A stretch of DNA of 64,000 nucleotides from Prostheceraeus crozeri (taxonomy: Eukaryota > Platyhelminthes > Polycladida > Euryleptidae). Under the pieces are notes generated by a model, which was given only the letters and a program-made list of their open reading frames with translations, searched no databases and had not been told where the DNA came from. Numbering within the stretch: the first letter of the stretch is position 1; every line of letters begins with the position of its first letter. The DNA is taken from contig CAJQUW010005569.1 in NCBI GenBank assembly GCA_907163375.1, positions 1-64,000 of the forward strand, in the 5' to 3' direction. This document shows, in pieces, positions 55,549 to 64,000 of the stretch. Position numbers and translations under genes: made by a program.

Positions 55549-57694
55549 ATGTCTGCATCAAGAAGGTCTCTTCCGGAAAGACAAGCTCGATTAATTGCGA
55601 ACCGAATTCTGGCTAAAGAAGAAGAATTTCCTGAGAGCATAGAATCTGATGATGCTGCAGCAGCCGAAGTTGATGACGCTACCGTAGATCTTCCAACTGG
55701 AGATCATTATAGCGACGATGATATATTGGATGTCGAACAACTTGAGAGAAATGTTGACAGTAGTCCTGAATCAAATAATTCAAGTGAAAGTGACTCAAAC
55801 TCGTCGGACAATCTCTTATCAGCCGCCTCATCTGTAGGTGGTGGAGCAATGATCAGTGCGAATGGAACCACGGGAAATAATTCAACCAGGCCATGGTGTT
55901 GGGCGTGCGTCATCTAGAAATGTTTTCAATGTCGGAAATCAAGTCTTACGAGCTGGACTGCACCCACAATCAAATGAAGAATCTTTCCTCGTGTATTTTG
56001 AGGATATACTCGCAGAAGTCGTGTTATTCACAAATTTGGAAGGACGAAGAGTTGCTTCAGCAAGTGGAGTCGCCTGGAAGCCAGTCACACTCGTCGAAAT
56101 CAAAGCTTTTATCGGGCTTCTTATTATAGCAGGTAAGTCATGTTCTTATTTCTGGGCAACTATGCAAAATTCAATTTACTATTCTTTCTGTCTATATAGT
56201 ACTATTCAAAATTACTACAGTAAAATCTATCCATGACATATTATCTCATAAGGAACAAAAAATAATGCGTTTTATAAAAAGATCGTCTTTATGAGTTTCG
56301 TTATAAAAGGAGAATTCTATTTGGGACTTTTTGATGGGTTCGTAGAGAAAAATACAGGAGAGACGAATTTTACTCTATTTTTACGTCCTTATTGATAGGC
56401 TAGTAATATAATACATACATTTACGCCTATGATGATATTCATTGATAAGAAATTATGTAGGCTATTATGAACATTTTAGTTATTTGCATTCACATGCGGG
56501 ATCTTTCTGTTTCAGGTTCGTTCAAGGCAGGTCGCCGTGATATCCAGGAAATGTGGCATCCTATTCGAGGACATTGTATATTTCGAGCTACAATGAGCTA
56601 CATGCGGTTTTCACAAATACGAAAATGTATCCGATTTGATGACAAATTGCGCCGTGACCGGAATGACACTCATGCTCAATGCATCGCTTGCACGGAATTA
56701 CATCGCGGGGCCGTTTTTATGCGTCGACGAACAGCTAGTCGAGTTTCACGGACGTGTCTCATTTAGACAGTACATACCATCGAAACCCGGCAAATCTGGT
56801 ATCAAGGTATTCTGGCTCGTGGATCAGGAAAATTCCTTTCCCCTGAAATGTTTGGTGTACATTGGTGCCGACACTTTGTCTGACGAGGAGAGAAATGCAA
56901 GCCATTCTATTGGAGAAGCTGTTGTCATGAAATTGGCGGAGAACTGGTTGAACAAAGGCCGCAACATCACTGCCGACAGTTGGTTCACAACGACTCAGTT
57001 GGCTGACCGACTCCTGAAGGAAAGGACCACAATAGTAGGAACCATGCGCCGAAACAATCGCTCGATACTTCCTGCCGCCAAATCAATTGCCGGGCGAAGG
57101 AAAAGGGACTATGTACACTATTTGTCTGGGGCAAGGGTCCTTTGCTCATTTTGGGACAAGAAAAGGGTCCCGGTTCTCGTGCTTTCCACCATGCACTCAT
57201 CCGCCATTCATTGTGAAAACCAAAAACCCGAAATAATAGATTTTTATAACAGAAATAAAGGAGGAGTGGACACTCTTGATAAACTCTGCCGCTCGTATCG
57301 ATGCCAACGCAAGTCTCGCCGTTGGTCATTTTCCGTTTTCATGGCGCTTGTTGATGTTGGTGTCGTGGCGGCTATGAGGACCATGCAGCAAAATGAACAA
57401 GAGATCGTTTCACATTTCAATTTCAAATGTGAACTGGGCTTCCAGTTGGCGATGCCTCTTGTTCGTCATAGAGCAACTCTTTCTAATCTAAAACGAAGCA
57501 TCAAAGATTCCATGCGGCTCGTGGGTGTGACTTTTTCATTACCAAGAAATGAATCGATCGTCGCTCCTCTCCCGGCTACGAGATGCCGATACTGTACCCG
57601 TCAGCAAGACAGAAAAACTCGCATGCGTTGCAGCATGTGTACTGTTTCCGTTTGCAAAGACCACGCCTCCGTTTTGTGTCCTGACTGCTCGTGA
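55549..57694 (+). pseudogene. piggyBac transposase gene with one intron, frame-disrupted
   Basis: Starts at ATG 55549 (MSASRRSLPERQARLIANRI). An acidic, Ser/Asn-rich N-terminal region runs to about 55880, where the frame changes by one base. The next frame continues GHGVGRASSRNVFNVGNQ, PQSNEESFLVYFEDIL, AFIGLLIIAG up to a donor GTAAGT at 56133. An intron 56133-56515 (acceptor CTGTTTCAG) joins in phase to SFKAGRRDIQEMWHPIRGH, FRATMSYMRFSQIRKCIRFD. A second frame change, with a short loss relative to the family, lies between about 56680 and 56720. Then CVDEQLVEFHGRVSFRQYIP, ITADSWFTTTQLADRL and NKGGVDTLDKLCRSYRCQRK carry the three catalytic Asp, and a Cys-rich zinc-binding tail (CRYCTRQQ, CSMCTVSVCKDHA, CPDC) ends at 57694. 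Apart from the frame changes the gene is well kept, so it is either recently dead or affected by sequencing indels. Confidence 0.9.
56133..56515 (+). other. Intron in piggyBac transposase gene
   Basis: GTAAGTCATG at the 5' side and TTTCTGTTTCAG at the 3' side. Joining G (56132) to GT (56516) keeps phase and brings LLIIAG next to SFKAGRRDIQEMW, matching the continuous LLxxAGVYKS...DLW region of piggyBac proteins. Confidence 0.8.
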
Positions 57695-58094
57695 CGTTTG
57701 GATTGATTATTTTTTCACTATAGACCTATCTGTGACGTCAAATTATAATCGGTTTGTTTATTTCGTATACACTTTGTTGATTGTTTTATATGAACTTGAA
57801 GCTAAGATAAGGTTTCAACACTGGGACAAAAATACATGTATTGATGACAATTATAGACGGAGCGTACTAACGGAATAGACGCTTTTTATATACATTAGGG
57901 TCATATATCCGTTAGTAACATGTTTTCATATAGTAGCCTATGACATAAGAAGGTCGTTCGATTACTATTTGATAGCATCAGACAATTTTACCTATCCCAT
58001 AAAACATGAAAAAATGAAAATATAATAATGGGGTGAATAACACCCCCACAACGCCGTTATCCTAGTAAAAAAGGCAACGCCGTTTAACGGTTAA

Positions 58095-58325
58095 AGAAGT
58101 TTGAAATTTTCAATACTTGCAAAGGAAAACCAAAATGAGTCGCTCTTATGTTTGTGGAAAACTCTTCGATCAATCGTCTTTCCGGCAGAACGATATGAAA
58201 CACTTCAGGTACAGAAGCGGGAGATAGTTGGCTTTCTAGCAGTATAGAGATATTCTAACGGGAGAGACATGTTTCTAGCTATTAAAGAGAATGGCCTCTA
58301 CCGCCCTCGCGAATGATAGCTCTTT
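58095..58325. other. Intergenic, nothing recognised
   Basis: Short flank of the piggyBac element; no feature seen. Confidence 0.4.
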
Positions 58326-58548
58326 TATTTACAGGTGGAAGTCAGCAATGTTAATACCAGAATATCTATCCTCCGTGGCTGTCTGAAAACTGAATTGTGT
58401 TGGAAGCCACGCATCCATAGAAGTTGCCATTCCAAGTGTTGCATTCTCCAATATTTCTTCGTTTGGCACTATTGAAATCAAATGAAATGGTCTACTGAAA
58501 TTAGCCGTCTGTAGGCTATATAGTTGTACCAAATCAAACAGTAAATAC
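58326..58548 (-). CDS. Candidate terminal exon of unknown protein
   Basis: On the minus strand, after a weak acceptor (AATATTTAG), the frame reads YLLFDLVQLYSLQTANFSRP, FHLISIVPNEEILENATLGM, ATSMDAWLPTQFSFQTATED, RYSGINIADFHL and TAA, and the stop is directly overlapped by AATAAA (TAAATAAAAG). The composition looks protein-like and the stop/poly(A) arrangement suits a compact 3' end. I recognise no family and found no upstream exon in 58.55-64 kb. Confidence 0.28.
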
Positions 58549-58615
58549 TAAATATTTGCAGGCCAAATAACTTTGTGTAACCTAAAGAGATATTGAATTC
58601 GATTCGACATACATT

Positions 58616-58730
58616 CAGAAATGTCAGCCTCGGCAGGGACATCTATGATTAATATAAGATATCTAAGGGACTTTCAACTTCCATACCATGTACTGGACTG
58701 GAGGCCAGTGACTTTGGTAGACTTGATTAT
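58616..58730 (+). repeat. LINE-type 3' tail repeat, copy 1
   Basis: ATGTCAGCCTCGGCAGGGAC, TAAGATATCTAAGGGACTTT and ATGTACTGGACTGGAGGCCA, ending CTTTGGTAGACTTGATTA. It shares all blocks with the inverted copy at 59875-60050 but lacks the segment with the LINE-like tail. Confidence 0.7.
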
Positions 58731-59874
58731 TGACTGTAGTGTGTAGTATCTGAAGAGAGCCATGTAACAAGTGGCAAACAATTCACTTCATTATTCTAAC
58801 ATACATCAGAATCCAGCTGAATTGATTGCTGTACATACTAATTGATGCGCCCGGCCCAGTCTTGCAGTGAAATTGTCGGAAGAATCTGTGCAGTGTACAT
58901 GTACAGTACACATGCAAGCATATTATCGATGGTCAATTTTAAATAAATTGTGACTTTCTATATTCATTGATTTTCCCATTGCCTTATCTAAGACCTCCTC
59001 CTGTATAATAATTTGGACCACTGGTGGACTTAATTCGAGAATTCAATGAAGCGATGTAGCATGTGTGATTTATTTCACTCAGTTTGAAAAATGAAATACT
59101 CAACTTTCATTAAACGAAAATTGATGGCCATTTTCATCAGAGTGATGCGAGAATGTTCATCAGAGGAGGCGCAATTGGAAAGATAACACTGGTTGTACTT
59201 TTCCGCCAAGATCTTAATAATAGATTTTCCGAAGGAATGGATATTCAAACAATTCTTGCTTCACTTTTAGCATTTTCATTTGTTATACCAATCAAATCGT
59301 TATCAATTTTTGACGTTTCAATTTTTTTTGTTCGTCTCTGATTGCATCATCGGTAGATTTTCTATAGATTTTAATCATGTCTTTTACTTGTGTAACAATA
59401 AATAAAGCATGGACATGTTGCTGCAATGATTGTTGTAGCAAGTAAAATCATCACTGATCAGTTAGCATTTAGGCCATAACTCCTTTGAGCAAAGAAAATA
59501 GATTATCGAAAATTTCCCAGAAAGAGTCCACAATTCTTTGAAAAACACTGCCGAATCGATTTTCGCAAGTAATTATTTTTTCAATAGGTCTGCTAATTGC
59601 ACAAAAAATAAGCATGTATAAAATGTACAGAATCCACACCAATAGCCATTGATCCTACGTGCCGTAGGTCAACAATTTTGATCACTAGCAGTTGACATTG
59701 CAGCTGTTATTGACATTTGGTTATTCTTGTGGGAGTTTTGTAATTCTTTAGTCTCTTCTTGACTGGGTCCAGAATCTTCTTTCAACAGATTTCCTGTATG
59801 AAAGCGCATATTAGAATACTAGATAATTGTCTACAACTTGTCTACAACTAGATAATGTGCACAAACTACCGTTA
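58731..59874. other. Spacer between inverted LINE-tail copies, no gene seen
   Basis: A 62-codon frame at 59153-59341 has no homology. AATAAATAAAG occurs near 59398. Confidence 0.45.
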
Positions 59875-60050
59875 TTAATCAAGTCTACCAAAGTCACTGG
59901 CCTCCAGTCCAGTACATAATAATAATAAGTTTTTATTGTCAATTACAAAGGGCAATTAAATGGTATGGTATCCCTTAGATATCTTGTATGAATCATAAAT
60001 GTCCCTGGCCTCGACCTGCGGCCTCGTCTGACATTTTGTCATGTCACTTC
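59875..60050 (-). repeat. LINE-type 3' tail repeat, copy 2 (inverted)
   Basis: On the minus strand: AGGGACATTTATGATTCATA, AAGATATCTAAGGGATACCA, TTTAATTGCCCTTTGTAATT and GACAATAAAAACTTATTATTATTATG, followed by the 40 bp shared with 58691-58730. GACAATAAAAACTTATTATT is the usual microsatellite-like 3' end of CR1/L2-type LINEs. Confidence 0.7.
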
Positions 60051-60477
60051 ATCGCTATGGTACATTTGGTCAATACCGTTGAAATGTTTTGTTATTTCGA
60101 TTGACTTTGTAAAGAAAAACTTCGATGTCATTTGTTGTTGTTTGTAAGTTGAAATTATTGAAATAATGTTATTTTTCAGTTTTTCTACGCACAAAAATTA
60201 ATGTAATTCGTTAATATGTATTTCGCCGATCTGGCCTTGTCAATTATAATATAAAGAAATCCTAAGTCAAAAATGTTTGGGAAATCAAATGCTACATCAT
60301 TTGAAATCTTTAACCTGAATTACAAATTATCATTGTCATTATTGATATCTAACAAATATGCACATATACCACATTTCATTGATGGTCACAGTTCCATAGT
60401 TCTTTTCTCTCATTTCATTATTATCTTATATCTTCTTAGTTTTTCTGTATAGTTATCGTTGGCATGTTTGGTTGGTT
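60051..60477. other. Intergenic, nothing recognised
   Basis: No feature seen. Confidence 0.4.
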
Positions 60478-61325
60478 CTACTCTGTTTTCCTGTTGATGA
60501 CGATCCTTTTCTGTTGTAAACTGCTTTTGATGTTGACTGATTCCGTTATTTGACGTTCCATTGCATTGCTATGAAGTATACTTGTTACGTTCATTGAAAA
60601 TTCTTGTTCTGTGTTGTTATGTTGTTCTTTGCAATGTCTCCATAGACTTGAAGTATCCTTCTTTTCTTTCAATTGCTTCATATGTTCTTTTCCTCTTATT
60701 TTTGCATTTCTTGATGTTTCTCCAATATAGACCCCTTAGCATCCTTCACATTCAATTTCGTATGTTATTCCTTGCGCATCACATTTTCCTTCTCCATTAT
60801 TTTTGCATATTAGGCAGTCGTCTGTGCATTTCTTTCTCTCAAACGGAATTGACCTTTGTAATTTTGATTTTATGGTATCCTTTGCAGTTTCTATAACTCT
60901 AATTTTGAATCCACTTTTCTTTACTTCTCTTTCCAACTCTTTCTTCAATATTGAATTTGGGGATGATTGAATGAATAATACACTTTCGTAATTATCCTTC
61001 TTGTACCATGTTTTCTTTTCATTTGTTTTATTCTTCTTCTCTCAGTTTGTTGCCATTCTCTTGGTCTGTCCATTGGTTTGATTTTGTTCCTGTCATCTTC
61101 TTTTATTTTGTTGTAAGCATTTAATGCTGACTTAGTAATTTGTGTTCTAAATTTCTGACCATAACCAAAATATTGCATTCTCTTATTCATTTCTGTTAAA
61201 TGTTTGGCTGTTTGATTCCATGGTAAGTCTTGGCTACAGTTGAGTAAAATTCTTAGCATTTGTTGTGTTAGAATAGTTCTTTTTATATTCGATGACAACG
61301 ACGTTCTTGCATGAATAAAAAACAA
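60478..61325 (-). pseudogene. Penelope-like element C-terminal region, another lineage
   Basis: On the minus strand, TQQMLRILLNCSQDLPWNQT, KRMQYFGYGQKFRTQITKSA and LNAYNKIKEDDRNKIKP form the connector behind the reverse transcriptase. After a frame change near 60950 come KKSGFKIRVIETAKDTIKSK, ICKNNGEGKCDAQGITYEIE and, behind one in-frame stop at 60736, GVYIGETSRNAKIRGKEHMK, the GIY-YIG core. The frame ends at 60478. No reverse-transcriptase palm is recognisable above 61325, so it is 5' truncated. Its cysteine pattern (CLICK; CEGC) differs from the copies at 24, 34 and 41 kb. Confidence 0.8.
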
Positions 61326-64000
61326 ATGAAAAAGAAAACATAATACTATAAAAAGAATACTATATAGAAATCCATGGTTGTACGTTACAGATCTACGTTA
61401 ACAGAAAAGGCATTTACAGTGATCTGAAAGCGCCTCGAATCGTTACAACGAGCACCGACAAAGTAACGGTGTTTGTCCACTGTCAACCACTGGTGGAAGC
61501 CATCATTGTTGATGTGTCCCTATCATGACAGCGCACGTCCACGCAAGGCTCTGGGGTCTTTGGCAAATCATACAAAACATGGGTTTTCCTTTAAGGTTGC
61601 ATTGATAGGCATGTTGATTAATTTCCAAGACCTGATACTTTGAATTCGAACTTTTGTAGAATACATTAAACACATGTATGCGAAGTTGTGATAGTCGATG
61701 TTTATAGTTCTTCGATTGGAGCTTCAATAGCATTTAAATAATTCAAAAATGCACATATAGCCTAGGACCTAAGGAATGATGTCCTCCAAAATTTAATCAT
61801 GCACTAGATAGTTACTACGAATAGCATGCATGTTTGTTTTTTGTCATAATGTATAGTGTGTATCTACTATGCATATTCTCTGTGACTGATCCTCATATTA
61901 ACAGTAATTAATTTAACATCAGATTAGGAAGATATGTAAAATAATTATGATAATATCCAATTTCCAATCAATTAAAGTGAATCTGCTGGATTGACTTTAA
62001 GTCTAATAAATTCAATGAATTACATTGAATTTGTTAGACCGTCTATAAAGCATATCCTCCTCTCATTCTCATTGCAGGCATAATTGTGTTAAAGCAAATT
62101 GCATGTAAAGATTATGTATATTTTTTATGTTTACTTATCGTTTGTCCAAATGTTTTTTGCAAATAAAGTCTGATATTCTGATGCAATCCTAATTTGTCCT
62201 GTCTATGAAATTTGTTTAGATTTCTAAATGATAGGACGAAAATGATATGATTTTGTTGTGAGCAATCAAACTGAAAATCTTGAATTATCCAATTCATACT
62301 GAATCAAATGTGAACGTTGCAATGAATATTTTACAATCACTTACTGATAACAATTTCTGTCATGAAAATATCGGTTCCAGCATTCATCTTTACTACTAAG
62401 CAGTTGGTTGAATTTAAAAGGGTGTCCGACGAGTCGTGTTAGTCGCCTATGATAACGTGCTTATCTAAATGCACTTCCTTCCATGATCAGATTTCTTCTG
62501 AGAGGAGCTCCATGCCAACATAAGACAAATGAAATTGCTATAATATGACTAATATTATAAATGACAAATGCAATTTAGACAAATAACCATTGTAATGAAA
62601 TTGCTACAGTCGATGACATAGATTTTCTTGGACTCATATGCATGCAAGTTATAAGAAACCCAAGGTAAACAAGTGTGTACATAGACTTTATGATATATGC
62701 AAAAGAGCTATTTACACTTTTTATTTAGTGCAGCAACATTTTCAACAACATTGTGATCGAACTACCGTCAAATCCGAATTTTGACTGACAAAAGACTTCT
62801 ATGTTGACACATTAACTACAACACTGCTTCCGATGTTGTGTACGTTGGGACGCAAGGCCAATAAAAGTCAATCAAGCCTAGACGAGACCTCTGAATGTTT
62901 ATATTCATTTTTTCTTGACATACCATGTGCTCTAATGCAAAAGTAGGCCTACTACAAAATGTCAAAGGAATTAATCCACTCGCCCATTAGCCTCGAGCGA
63001 GACAAGAATATGTCTTAAATAACATAATAAAATAAATAGTATCTGTCTGGAGACTTAAAGAATCGCTGACGAATGATTTTCTGCTATAATTCTTGCGAAG
63101 ATTAGAAACCTCATGATGAGATGTAATCGGCTTGCTAACTAAGACTCTTTTTCTCTCAAGGTCTGTCTTCGTCATGTCTGTGAATCTGTAGACCGTTAGC
63201 GTTGTCTTGGCCGCGACTTCATACAAGTCTTTCTTCCGCCCCTCGGTCATTGCTTTCTGCCCCGATTGGCCCCTCGGTTTGCATTCTAGCTTTCTCAATC
63301 CGTGAGATAATAAGTTCTTCAGTCATGCGAAGTCAATTCCTGTGCGAGTGTACACACAGAAGCAGGCAAGCAGATGAGAAAAACAAAATTGCAAGGAAAG
63401 AGCATTAATCGGTCAATACTTATCTGACCGGAACAATATCAGGTTCACAGTAAGACAGGGATCGACGAGTGCATTCCATATGGTGTGGGCAGAGCTATGT
63501 GTTGGTCACGAAATTAACCGCAGATCTCCAATTGACTTCAAGATTGCGTCGATTGTTAGCGCATTGAAGCAAATCTGAAACTACACCTTGTAAACATCTT
63601 TATGTTATTAGTTTGATGACAATAAAGATATAAGAATTCCCACCAATTGTAAAAGTGTAGAGGCGCAAAAGTGTAAAAATTGAAAGCAAACGGAAAATGA
63701 AAAAATCAGACACTGTTCATGTTTTCTGATAAAGTGAAAGTAACAAAATGAGACAATACAATATCATAAACATTTAGAATATTTGATCAAATTGATTTCC
63801 ATTTCTACACTGAACCTTTTCCGACACTTTTAGTCGAACACAGTGGACATAGTTTTTGTCTTTAATCACTTTTTATCCATATTATAGTCTAATATTTTCC
63901 AATATGATTTTAAAATGGCATGATGCGGATTTTGCATCCTTTGTGTGGGAAAGTGTGAAACTTGGAACAATTTGATTCAATAGGCAAGCGTGTGAGTACT
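61326..64000. other. Intergenic, nothing recognised to window end
   Basis: No transposon ends, RNA or recognisable exon. The longest frame is 62987-63298 (-, 103 codons, with the Lys/Thr-rich stretch KTTLTVYRFTDMTKTDLERK), without identifiable family or clear splice signals. Confidence 0.4.

Larger units (their letters stand above)
55035..58090 (+). mobile_element. piggyBac transposon, 3.06 kb, TTAA target
   Basis: Flanked by TTAA at 55031-55034 and 58091-58094. Terminal inverted repeat CCGTTAAACGGCGTTGC. Subterminal GTTGCGGGGTGTTTTCYACCCC occurs at 55047-55068 and again at 55225-55246, with a related inverted form (GGGGTGAATAACACCCCCAC) at 58030-58050. The + strand transposase gene fills 55549-57694. 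All three acidic catalytic residues of piggyBac are present, but two frame changes interrupt the gene. Confidence 0.93.

Noticed and set aside
55038-58087. Inner TTAA pair as the piggyBac target duplication
   Set aside because: The three bases outside it (CCG/CGG) are inverted between the two ends, so they belong to the element; the outer TTAA pair is the direct duplication.
62987-63298. Exon of an unknown gene at the right edge
   Set aside because: No acceptor or donor of quality, no recognised domain.
1-64000. LTR retroelements, Polintons, other capsid-bearing elements, CRISPR arrays, rRNA
   Set aside because: No paired direct LTRs, capsid or integrase motifs, regular spacer arrays or rRNA-like tracts were seen on either strand.

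Overview
The window is animal nuclear DNA, AT-rich, gene-poor and dense in transposable elements. It has GT-AG introns, one of them about 30 kb, tRNA-derived SINEs, Penelope-like and LINE retroelements, and many DNA transposons (piggyBac, Tc1/mariner, hAT-type MITEs). Nothing points to a prokaryote. The host gene and repeat mix suggest an invertebrate metazoan; I cannot name the species.

The one host gene I recognise is SNX29 (sorting nexin 29, formerly RUNDC2A) on the + strand. Five exons in consistent phase are visible: three coiled-coil exons (2533-2661, 11115-11265, 11491-11622), a PX-domain exon (41549-41836) and an exon with the end of the PX domain and a short tail (43435-about 43569). 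A possible terminal exon with a poly(A) signal lies at 47574-47710. The RUN-domain exons should lie left of the window. Two minus-strand open segments, at 52837-53096 and 58326-58548, are weak candidates for exons of unknown genes.

The rest is mostly transposon sequence. Layout: 0-2 kb, tandem and dispersed repeats; 3.4-8.1 kb, a 4.7-kb hAT-ended element with smaller insertions; 9.3-10.1 kb, a LINE remnant split by a MITE (element A); 13-13.9 kb, a hAT-type MITE with a perfect 8-bp target duplication; 17-30 kb, six copies or partial copies of one tRNA-SINE, two copies of MITE family X, a Tc1 deletion derivative and Penelope remnants; 31.7-36.3 kb, a nested stack (family X holding a Penelope copy, which holds a mariner, plus MITE B, which holds a LINE remnant); 37.6-38.4 kb, a nearly perfect 732-bp palindrome with TA duplications; 41 kb, another Penelope remnant; 46-52 kb, three more MITE-like elements; 55.0-58.1 kb, a piggyBac element with an intron-containing transposase gene; 58.6-61.3 kb, LINE tails and a Penelope remnant.

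The most informative observations are the nested stack, which comes with an internal empty site, the long hairpin inside a transcribed intron, the near-identical mariner ends around a dead transposase, and two solo units of about 90 bp carrying a hammerhead-like core. I saw no capsid- or envelope-bearing element and no LTR pair. All identifications come from reading motifs; no database search was run.
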